Positions 17,960 through 25,172 of a DNA stretch of 64,000 nucleotides are shown here, piece by piece (positions within the stretch are counted from its first letter, which is position 1; every line of letters begins with the position of its first letter). Source of the stretch: JASHVB01 sp035523995 (GTDB taxonomy: Bacteria > Pseudomonadota > Alphaproteobacteria > Acetobacterales > Acetobacteraceae). The translations under genes and the position numbers were made by a program. The notes beneath the pieces were generated by a model that made no database searches, had not been told where the DNA came from, and was given only the letters and a program-made list of their open reading frames with translations. The stretch is taken from assembly GCA_035523995.1 (NCBI GenBank), contig DATKPQ010000116.1, positions 59,741-123,740 of the forward strand, written 5' to 3'.

Positions 17960-19093
17960 CTAGGTCGCCAGCGGCATCGGGCGGCGGCGGGACGGCAGCA
18001 TCGGCGGCACCAGCAGCAACCAGGCGCAAACAACTCCCGGCAAGATTGCCTGCAGCCAAATCAACGGGATCAAAGCGTTGTCGCGGGCGGCAATGTTATC
18101 AACCGCGAGTCCCAGAGCCACCAGACCCACCGTGGTTGCGACGGAAGCAAGTGGTCGAAGAATCCCGCCGTGCCGGCGAAACGTGCCGGTGAGCGAGAAC
18201 AGCAGAGCGACGGCGGCGTAGGAGAGCGCGGTGAACGGGCTTGCCAGACGCTTGTGCGCCTCGGCGCGCCAGCGGGGAGCGTCGATTTGCGGGATGTTGG
18301 TCGGCGGATTCAACAGTTCGGGGATCGACGCCTCACTCATATCGAGTATTTTCGGACCGTTCTGATGCGCATTATCGGTCAAATCCACGACGTTTTCCTT
18401 GAATGATAAAATGTCCAGGCGGCCAGTCTGCTTGTCGATCGACTGCCGGCTGCCGTCAATCAGCAGGACACGCGGGCCGGTGGGGCTTTCCAGCAGACGT
18501 CCGCGTTCCGCCAGAATCGTCGCGGGGTTGTTTTTATCTCGGTCGTCATTCACCAGGATGCCGCGCAGGGTGCCATCCGGTTCGCGCGACCGGACATAAA
18601 CGGTCAGGCCGTCCGAGACCTGGGTGAATACGCCTTCCTGCACCAGAAAGGCGGCGATTCGGTTGCGGATTTCCCACTGGAATTGACGAAACGCGGCGAG
18701 GCTGGCCGGTACAAGCCAGATATTGAGCGCGAAGCAGGCGAGCGTGCTCAGGATGGCGAGGACAAAGGCAGGACGTGCGAGGGCAAGGGACGACAAACCG
18801 GCGGCGCGCATCACCGTCAGCTCGCGGTCGCCGGCGAGCCGCTGATACACGAACTGCACGACCACGAAGGTGGTGATGGGCAGAATGACGGCGATGAAGC
18901 TGGGGATCAGCAGCCCGGTCAGACGCATGAACACGCTGATGGAGAGGCCGTGGTTCACGATCAATTCGACAAAGCGCAAAGACTGCGTCAGCCAGATCAG
19001 CGCGGTGAGACCGCTGGTCACGGCAAGCAGGCCAAACAGGAGCTGGCGAAAAATGTAACGGTCCAGCCGCGTGCCGAAGATCGCGATCCGCAT
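17960..19093 (-). CDS. lptF: LPS export ABC transporter permease LptF
   Basis: A 377-aa LptF/LptG-family permease: DRYIFRQLLFGLLAVTSGLT at the N-terminus, then the RLAGDRELTVMRAAGLSS coupling region, the periplasmic domain (VQEGVFTQVSDGLTVYVRSR) and C-terminal helices. First gene of the lptF-lptG-lptD-surA-rsmA operon. The promoter should lie in the 57 bp before it or further upstream, because the O-antigen-ligase-like gene reads in the same direction. Confidence 0.95.
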   Translation of the reverse strand: MRIAIFGTRLDRYIFRQLLFGLLAVTSGLTALIWLTQSLRFVELIVNHGLSISVFMRLTGLLIPSFIAVILPITTFVVVQFVYQRLAGDRELTVMRAAGLSSLALARPAFVLAILSTLACFALNIWLVPASLAAFRQFQWEIRNRIAAFLVQEGVFTQVSDGLTVYVRSREPDGTLRGILVNDDRDKNNPATILAERGRLLESPTGPRVLLIDGSRQSIDKQTGRLDILSFKENVVDLTDNAHQNGPKILDMSEASIPELLNPPTNIPQIDAPRWRAEAHKRLASPFTALSYAAVALLFSLTGTFRRHGGILRPLASVATTVGLVALGLAVDNIAARDNALIPLIWLQAILPGVVCAWLLLVPPMLPSRRRPMPLAT

Positions 19094-19150
19094 GGGCGCC
19101 TGACTAGCACCCCTTGAAGGCGATGGTGAAGGGCGGGTTGTGCGCCACCG

Positions 19151-20470
19151 CTATTGCCCCGTCCGGGCTGGGGCCGCGAGGTTCTCCTGGCGCTCGGCCA
19201 ATCCCCAGCCGATCAACAAAAACAGCCATCCTGCGTTCGGCAACGTGAACAGGCCCGTGGTGGACGCGATCGGCCAAAAGGCGATGCATAATGAAACGAA
19301 CAAGCCGACCTGGATCGCGCGGCCCGGCGCCTGCATGAAACGGGCGATGCGAATCAGCCATGCAATGCAAAGCGCGGCGAACAATGCCACGCCGATAAGG
19401 CCCGAGTCGCTGGCGATCTGCAGCCAATAATTATGCGGATGGATCGTGCAAGCTATGGATTCGTGGATGTCTGTCACGGGAATCCAGCTCAGGATCCGGA
19501 TGTAGCGCGGGTCAAAGCAGTTGTCGCGATAACCGTCGAAGCCAAGTCCTAACCAAGGGTGCGTCTGTATGATCACGATGGCGCGCTGATAGATGATGGC
19601 GTAGGGCTCGGACCAGAAATTCGCCATCCGGTGCAGGAAGACGACGACGAGCGTGTGGTACTCCTGTGGCGCGGCCAGGCGGGCGACGGCAATGGCAGCG
19701 CCAAGCGCGAGCATTGCCATGATCATTGGCCAGCGGAAGCTGCGCAGAACCAAGGCAGTGATGCCGTAGCCGCACAATACCAACAGCATCGGCATGCGCT
19801 GGCCGATCAGGGCCATGGTGAGCATCGACGCGATCAAGACAGCCCCACCGGCGAGGCGATAGCGCCATTGCGGCCGCGCGATCAGGGCGGTCGCGGGCGG
19901 CAGGAAGGCTGCGAAATAGATCGTTTGCAGGCTGAGGCCGGCACGGGGGCCGGGAAGCGGTCCGGTCAGCACGCCACTGCCCCAGCGGGGATAGCCGAAC
20001 ATATTCGTTCCAAGCGCGTACTGCTGCCACGTCTCGACAACGATCCACACGGCGATCGCGACGATGACGTATTGAAGTTGCCGACGCTGGGTGCTGCCCG
20101 CCAGCAGCCAGAATTCCAGGGCGGCGGCGAACAGGAACAATCGGATCAGGACCAGCGCTTCGACGATCTCATGCGGCCGGCCCGCGATCAGGGTGCAGAT
20201 CAACTCCCAGGCCCAGAATATGAGTGCCAGGCGAACGTGGAGCGGGCGCAGCCATGTTGCGTCGTGTCGTGCCCAACGGCTGATCAAGAACAGAATGGCG
20301 ACGGTGGAAAGCAGCGTGTCTCCGACCGTGCGGGTGTAGAGCAAAGCCGGCGGCAACAGCAGCGTGGCGGCCACGGCGATCCGGAACATGCGCCGTTCCG
20401 CTGTGCTGCGGGTCAACGCGGCAAGACCGCCGGAGCGAGACGGAAGTGACGGGTGTGGGACGTCAGACAT
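19151..20470 (-). CDS. O-antigen ligase-like (Wzy/WaaL family) membrane protein
   Basis: A 439-aa polytopic membrane protein with about a dozen hydrophobic segments and a large loop near residues 285-345. This loop (THPWLGLGFDGYRDN, CTIHPHNYWLQIASDSGLIG) matches the Wzy_C/O-antigen ligase pattern, in which HPHNxWLQ is conserved. Either it attaches O-polysaccharide to lipid A-core or polymerises a surface glycan. The ATG at 20470 (MSDVPHPSL) is used; a TTG one codon earlier also exists. Placed directly upstream of the LPS-transport operon on the same strand, fitting an envelope role. Confidence 0.88.
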   Translation of the reverse strand: MSDVPHPSLPSRSGGLAALTRSTAERRMFRIAVAATLLLPPALLYTRTVGDTLLSTVAILFLISRWARHDATWLRPLHVRLALIFWAWELICTLIAGRPHEIVEALVLIRLFLFAAALEFWLLAGSTQRRQLQYVIVAIAVWIVVETWQQYALGTNMFGYPRWGSGVLTGPLPGPRAGLSLQTIYFAAFLPPATALIARPQWRYRLAGGAVLIASMLTMALIGQRMPMLLVLCGYGITALVLRSFRWPMIMAMLALGAAIAVARLAAPQEYHTLVVVFLHRMANFWSEPYAIIYQRAIVIIQTHPWLGLGFDGYRDNCFDPRYIRILSWIPVTDIHESIACTIHPHNYWLQIASDSGLIGVALFAALCIAWLIRIARFMQAPGRAIQVGLFVSLCIAFWPIASTTGLFTLPNAGWLFLLIGWGLAERQENLAAPARTGQ

Positions 20471-20573
20471 CAACGCCGTACAGCGTGGTCTGGCGCCGAT
20501 AGTCCGGCAGATCCGCGGTGCGCGCCGCGACAGCCGGTCGGCGGCTCACGCTCGTTGCGAATGCTGTCGCCAT
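20463..20573 (-). CDS. possible 36-aa leader-type small ORF
   Basis: ATG at 20573 to TGA at 20463, ending TLYGVDV. Its stop overlaps the O-antigen-ligase start by 8 nt (GATGTCTGA), an arrangement typical of translational coupling. No homology is recognised and no strong RBS is seen, so it may be chance or the eroded end of a longer gene. The gap to pyrC' (20574-20758) otherwise holds only a short tandem repeat. Confidence 0.25.
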   Translation of the reverse strand: MATAFATSVSRRPAVAARTADLPDYRRQTTLYGVDV

Positions 20574-20683
20574 GCGCGTCGGATGTCTCCGGGTCGAGGG
20601 CGGCCTTGTGCAGCACCCGGCGTGGCGGCGCAACGTGGTCAGGCGTCACGAAACGACGCTGACGCCATTGATTATGACGCCCG

Positions 20684-20743
20684 GCGCCGCGTCATGGGCA
20701 GGCCGCTGCATCTGCGCCGCGTCATGGGTAGGCCGTTGCGCCC
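20684..20743. repeat. two-copy 30-bp tandem repeat
   Basis: Two adjacent units of about 30 bp both containing GCGCCGCGTCATGGG followed by AGGCCG. The second differs at a few positions. It lies in the intergenic region right of the O-antigen-ligase gene, and no function is evident. Confidence 0.6.
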
Positions 20744-20758
20744 GCGCTGCGGCGGGGC

Positions 20759-22036
20759 TCACCCGAAGACCCGCCGCCCGGCCTTCCATGTGCCCAGCAC
20801 CACGCCTTCCAGGGCGCGGCCATCGAACGGCGTGTTCTGCGCCTTGCCGGGCAGCTTGCCGGATTCGACCTTCCAGACCCGCTCGGGGTGAAACAGGCAC
20901 AGGTCGGCGGGGGCGGCCTTGGCCAGGCGGCCGGTGTCCAGGCCCAGCAGCCGGGCGGGACGGGCGGTCAGCAGATCGATCGCCTGCGGCAGGGAAATCG
21001 TGCCGTTGTGCACCTGCGCCAGGGTCACGCCCAGCAGCGTCGCCAGTCCTGTTCCGCCCGGCGAGGCCTGGGCGAAGGGCTGGCGCTTGTCGTCGGCGTC
21101 GCGCGGCTGGTGGTCGGAGGCGATGGCGTCGATCGTGCCGTCTTTCAGGGCGGCGGCGACGGCCTGGCGGTCGGTGTCCTTGCGCAGTGGAGGGGACAGC
21201 TTGGCGTAGGTGCGGAAGTCGCCGATGGCGGTTTCGTTCAGGTCGAAATAGGGGGGCGCCGTGTCACAGGTGACCGCGAGGCCCTCGTCCTTGGCGCGGC
21301 GGATCAGGGTGAGGGCGTCTGCCGTGGAGACGTGGGCGAAATGCACCGCGCCGCCGGTAAGGCGGGCGAGGCTGATGTCGCGGGCGACCTGGATCGCCTC
21401 GGCGGCGGCGGGGATGCCGGGGAGGCCGAGGCGGGTGGCGAGTTCGCCCTCGGTGGCGGCGCCGCCGGCGGCGAGCGACGGGTCCTCGGGGTGCTGGACG
21501 ATGCGGGCGCCGAAGCCTCTTGCGTAGGAGAGGGCGAGGCGCATCAGGCGGGCGGAGCGGAGGGTCTTGGCGCCATCGGTGAAGGCGATTGCGCCGGCCT
21601 CGCGCAACAGGCCGAGTTCCGCCAACGCCTCACCGGCGCAGCCGGTGGTGACGGCGGCATAGGGGAGGATGGTGAGGCTGCCGGTTTCTTCGCCGCGGCG
21701 GCGCATCAGGTGCACCAGGGCCGGGTCGTCGATCGCGGGGTGGGTGTCGGGTAGCGCGGCGAGGGTGGTGATGCCGCCGGCAGCGGCGGCCTCGGCGGCG
21801 GAGGCGATGGTTTCGCGGTATTCGAACCCGGGTTCGCCGAGCGTGGCGCGCAGGTCGATCAGGCCGGGGGAGAGGATCGCGCCGTCTTGCTCGATGATGG
21901 CGGCGCCGTCGGGACGGCCAAGGTTGGGGCCGACATCGGCGATGATGCCGTTGTGCACGAGAAGGTCGGCGTGGGTGTCGATGCCGGAGGCGGGGTCTAG
22001 CAGCCGCACGTTGAGGAAGAGCGTGGTGGGAGTCAT
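20759..22036 (-). CDS. pyrC: dihydroorotase-like protein lacking the HxH zinc ligands (PyrC')
   Basis: A 425-aa amidohydrolase of the type-I dihydroorotase family. The region that should read DxHxH is GLIDLRATLGEPG, with Arg63 and Thr65 in place of both His. Other ligand positions are retained: VQHPED, HFAHVST and the Asp in IASDHQP. Known pseudo-dihydroorotases of this kind (for example PyrC' of Pseudomonas) are inactive and serve as the structural partner of aspartate transcarbamoylase. The neighbouring pyrB supports that role. An active dihydroorotase should then be encoded elsewhere. Fused or shared transcription with pyrB across a 162-bp gap is likely. Confidence 0.9.
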   Translation of the reverse strand: MTPTTLFLNVRLLDPASGIDTHADLLVHNGIIADVGPNLGRPDGAAIIEQDGAILSPGLIDLRATLGEPGFEYRETIASAAEAAAAGGITTLAALPDTHPAIDDPALVHLMRRRGEETGSLTILPYAAVTTGCAGEALAELGLLREAGAIAFTDGAKTLRSARLMRLALSYARGFGARIVQHPEDPSLAAGGAATEGELATRLGLPGIPAAAEAIQVARDISLARLTGGAVHFAHVSTADALTLIRRAKDEGLAVTCDTAPPYFDLNETAIGDFRTYAKLSPPLRKDTDRQAVAAALKDGTIDAIASDHQPRDADDKRQPFAQASPGGTGLATLLGVTLAQVHNGTISLPQAIDLLTARPARLLGLDTGRLAKAAPADLCLFHPERVWKVESGKLPGKAQNTPFDGRALEGVVLGTWKAGRRVFG

Positions 22037-22198
22037 GGCAGGCGCTGACGGTTCCCCGTTCCGGTGCGGACTTGAGCCGCGACGTGGACCAAGGCGGGGG
22101 GGAGGCGGCGTGGTCGTGCTTGTGCTACGGCCCCCTTCCCCCGTCCCCCACCAAAAAGGGGAGCGGGAGGCTGTTTGCCCCTCCTGCCTCGAAGCGCC

Positions 22199-23134
22199 TC
22201 AATCATTCCGGCCGTGCCGGCGGGCCAGCGTGTCGAGCACCGCCATACGGACGGCGACGCCCATTTCCACTTGCTCGCGGATGACGCTGCGGTCAGGGTC
22301 GTCGGCGACGGCGCTGTCGATCTCGACGCCACGGTTCATCGGGCCGGGGTGCATGACCAGGGCATTGGGCTTGGCGTAGGCCAGTTTCTCGGCGTCCAGG
22401 CCATAGAAGCGGAAGAATTCGCGGGCGCTGGGGACCAAGCCGCCTTGCATGCGCTCGCGTTGCAGGCGGAGCATCATGACGATGTCGGCACCATCCAGCC
22501 CGGTGCGCATGTCGTGGAAGACCTCCACGCCAAGGGTGGTGACTTCGGCCGGCATCAGGGTGGGGGGGCCGATCACGCGGACCCGGCTGCCCATCGCGGT
22601 GAGCAGGTGGATGTTGGAGCGGGCGACGCGGGAGTGGAGGACGTCGCCGCAGATGGCGACAGTGAGGCCCTCCAGCCGGCCCTTGCGCCGGCGGATGGTC
22701 AGCGCGTCGAGCAAGGCCTGGGTGGGGTGCTCGTGGGTGCCGTCGCCGGCGTTGATCACCGCGGCGTCCACCTTTTGGGCCAGCAGGTTCGGCGCGCCGG
22801 ATTGGGCGTGGCGCACCACCAGCAGGTCGCAGTTCATCGCGTTCAGGGTGGCGGCGGTGTCGAGCAAGGTCTCGCCTTTGTTCACCGAGGAGGTGGAGAC
22901 GGACATGTTGATCACGTCGGCGCCGAGGCGCTTGCCGGCGAGTTCGAAACTGGTGCGGGTGCGGGTCGAGTCCTCGAAGAAGAGATTGATGAGGGTCTGG
23001 CCGCGGAGGACGTCGCGCTGGGTCTGGCCGGAGCGGTTCAGCAGCACGTAGCTCTCAGCGAGATCGAGCAAGTGCCCGATCTCGGGCGGGTAGAGGCCTT
23101 CGATCGCGAGGAGGTGCTTCTGCCGGTAGGACAC
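22199..23134 (-). CDS. pyrB: aspartate carbamoyltransferase catalytic subunit
   Basis: A 311-aa ATCase: carbamoyl-phosphate motif FFEDSTRTRTSFELAGKRLG, HPTQALLDALT and the aspartate-binding HPGPMNRGVEI. It condenses carbamoyl phosphate with aspartate in pyrimidine synthesis. No ATG fits the family N-terminus. The GTG at 23134 (VSYRQKHLLAIEGL) gives the expected ~310 aa. The open frame continues 110 codons upstream in low-complexity Pro/Arg-rich sequence that is not homologous. Probably assembles with the inactive PyrC' encoded downstream. No regulatory PyrI gene is seen. Confidence 0.93.
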   Translation of the reverse strand: MSYRQKHLLAIEGLYPPEIGHLLDLAESYVLLNRSGQTQRDVLRGQTLINLFFEDSTRTRTSFELAGKRLGADVINMSVSTSSVNKGETLLDTAATLNAMNCDLLVVRHAQSGAPNLLAQKVDAAVINAGDGTHEHPTQALLDALTIRRRKGRLEGLTVAICGDVLHSRVARSNIHLLTAMGSRVRVIGPPTLMPAEVTTLGVEVFHDMRTGLDGADIVMMLRLQRERMQGGLVPSAREFFRFYGLDAEKLAYAKPNALVMHPGPMNRGVEIDSAVADDPDRSVIREQVEMGVAVRMAVLDTLARRHGRND

Positions 23135-23675
23135 GAGGGCGCTTGCTGACAGGATTCGGGGCGGGGCGTCAATTGGGGAGGCGAGGCACGATCGAGGCAC
23201 GGCTTGGCGGCGCCGGCTGGGCGCGGGTGGCGCCCTGGTCGGTGCGGGTGAGGGGGAGGGGGAGGGTAGTCTGCGGGCGTCTCGGTTGCACGCGGGTAAG
23301 ACAGGCTTGTGCCGGGTTGCGGCGCGTTGGGGGTGATGGAAGTCGAGTCCCGTCGCCTGTGCGGTTCGGTTGGCAGGGAAGCAAGAGTTGGAACCGCCGA
23401 TGCACGCAAATGAACGCAGATGGCACAGCGGCCGGCATGCCCGGTCGCCGCACGTTCCGGCCACAACGGCGGGCGGATGAAGATCGGGACAAGATCGCGG
23501 ATCAGGAAAACCCCTGGCGCAAAGAAAACCGTGGCGCTGTGAACTGGATCACAGCTTCCGGGCCAAATTCTCGTCACGAATGCGCGTGTCCACTGTCGGA
23601 ACCCGGTTTCGCATCGATGGCGCCGTGTGAAACGCCGCCGCGGGTTGCATTGGTCCGGACCGGCAGCGGGGCTGC
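23135..23675. other. 541-bp divergent intergenic region
   Basis: Lies between leftward pyrB and the rightward cell-wall-hydrolase-like gene and should carry promoters for both. It is GC-rich without a convincing gene. The clear signal is the CRP-type palindrome at 23538-23553. Confidence 0.6.
23538..23553. promoter_or_regulatory. perfect CRP-family operator
   Basis: TGTGA-N6-TCACA with exact consensus half-sites. The symmetry extends to GCTGTGA / TCACAGC (23536-23555). It is 122 bp upstream of the gene at 23676 and about 400 bp from pyrB, so the hydrolase-patatin locus is the likelier target. The regulator is not encoded in this window. Confidence 0.65.
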
Positions 23676-24809
23676 ATGATCGCCCAGTCATACAACACCT
23701 GGCGTGCAGTCGCGGCACAAGCCGTCGACCGTGCTGCCAAGAGTCTATCGGGGGTAGCCATGCCGCTTGCGTACCGAGATGCTGGGCTGGCGCAAGGCAA
23801 GGTCCAGGACGCGGTGCTGGTTCGTGCTCTGCAACAGGATTTGCGCTGCCTGGGCTATCTCAGCCGCGGCATCGACGGCGACTTCGGCCCTGGCACCACG
23901 CAGGCCGTACGGCGGCTGCAATTCGACCTGATGCACAACGACGGCCGTTCGACACGTGACGATGGGCCGGCACCGGTTGCCCTAACGTCGTTCAACCATG
24001 GCGTCGTCGCGGTGAGCGGGATCGTGGATGCGGCGCTCGCCGACAGCATCGAGTCGGCGCTGGCCGACCCGCTGGTGCCGCGCCTGCCGCGCAGCGACGA
24101 TCCGGTTGCCGCGAATCGCGCCGCGCTGGCGTCGGTGGCGGACATCGCAAGCAAGACCGCGCCGACTCCCTTCCTGCTCGCGACCTTTCGGCAGGAAAGC
24201 GGCAGCCAGCATTATGTCGTGCCGGAGGGCAAGCAGGATGCCGACACGTTCGTGTCCATCGGCCTCGATCACAACGGGCCGTCGCCCGACCAGGTGACCT
24301 CGCGTGGTTACGGCCTTGGCCAGTATACCCTGTTCCACCACCCGCCCCGCGCGGAGGAGGTCCGCGACGTCATCACTGATCCGATCCGCAACGTGCAGAC
24401 GGCGTTTGCGGAACTGCGGGACAAATTCGACCATTTCATTGTCGGCCCTTCCGACACGGCCGACGACCACCAGGCCGAGCATCCGATGCTGTCGCTGCGC
24501 CTTTGCCGCTACGGTCCTGACGACGCCAGATACATGCGCGCCTGCAAGGACTGCGCGCTTGCAGCGGCCAAGGTCGATATCAGCGCCGGCACGCCGCTCT
24601 ATGACGGGTCAACACAGACCTACGGGCAGGCGAAGTACTATTCCGACCCAAGCTATATCGGCGTTCCCGACCGCGCCACTTTTCTGTGCGACTGGCCCTA
24701 CGCGGTCCGCCGATACAACGGCGGCGGACCTGATTCATTCAATTACCAGGCGAAGATCCTGCTCAACCTGCTTTCTGGAGCATCGATCGCTGCCGGAGCA
24801 TTGCCATGA
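23676..24809 (+). CDS. peptidoglycan-binding protein with lysozyme-like region
   Basis: A 377-aa protein. Residues ~47-85 form a PG_binding_1 domain (LVRALQQDLRCLGYL, IDGDFGPGTTQAVRRLQ). The C-terminal half has a lytic-transglycosylase-like pattern: FRQESGS with candidate catalytic Glu174, RGYGLGQYT (~210-218), and YAVRRYNGGG (~342-351). It probably binds and may cleave peptidoglycan. No classical signal peptide is evident, so export would need another route. Its stop overlaps the next start (ATGA), so it is coupled to the membrane-protein remnant and probably to the patatin gene. A perfect CRP-type site lies upstream. The enzyme activity is inference from motifs. Confidence 0.75.
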   Translation: MIAQSYNTWRAVAAQAVDRAAKSLSGVAMPLAYRDAGLAQGKVQDAVLVRALQQDLRCLGYLSRGIDGDFGPGTTQAVRRLQFDLMHNDGRSTRDDGPAPVALTSFNHGVVAVSGIVDAALADSIESALADPLVPRLPRSDDPVAANRAALASVADIASKTAPTPFLLATFRQESGSQHYVVPEGKQDADTFVSIGLDHNGPSPDQVTSRGYGLGQYTLFHHPPRAEEVRDVITDPIRNVQTAFAELRDKFDHFIVGPSDTADDHQAEHPMLSLRLCRYGPDDARYMRACKDCALAAAKVDISAGTPLYDGSTQTYGQAKYYSDPSYIGVPDRATFLCDWPYAVRRYNGGGPDSFNYQAKILLNLLSGASIAAGALP

Positions 24810-25112
24810 CGCTGGGCGGCATCCTTGATACCGCCATTGGCGCTGTCTTCATCTATTTCCTGCTGTCGCTGATTGGCAGCGGGATCCTGGAGGTCGTCGC
24901 CGGCATATTCGCCTGGCGCGGCGGATGGGTCGCAGACAAAGGCCAGCGGCTGGCAGGAGGGATGGTCGGCAACGGTAGGCGGCTGTGCTATCACGGCGGC
25001 CGCCGTAGGCCTGAGTGCCCCGTTCTGGTTCGCGCTGCTGCAAAACATGGTGAACATGCGTAGCGCGGGGCCAAAACCGAAACCGGCGAACAATGGCGAT
25101 GGCGCCAGTTGA
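24806..25112 (+). pseudogene. collapsed membrane-protein gene (internal deletion plus frameshift)
   Basis: The N-terminal piece (LGGILDTAIGAVFIYFLLSL, then IGSGILEVVAGIFAWRGG) is the first transmembrane helix of a family of bacterial membrane proteins several hundred residues long. The matching C-terminal piece (AITAAAVGLSAPFWFALLQN, NMRSAGPKPK) follows within 100 bp but in another frame, ending at 25112. The centre is missing and the halves are out of frame. As it stands, translation from 24806 gives an 85-aa protein ending at 25063 with one helix and an unrelated tail. Overlaps the preceding stop by 4 bp. Confidence 0.65.
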
Positions 25113-25172
25113 TTCGCGGCGCCGCAGGGCAGTCGGCGGACAAAACCGCGCCACGGTCAAGGGAAACGTGTC

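Noticed and set aside
16842..18059. Upstream extension of the LptD frame into lptG (would give ~1158 aa)
   Set aside because: The signal peptide starts at 16841 and the extension is antiparallel to no homology; it overlaps lptG entirely.
23135..23464. N-terminal extension of PyrB
   Set aside because: Pro/Arg-rich low-complexity translation with no ATCase similarity; the GTG at 23134 gives the normal length.
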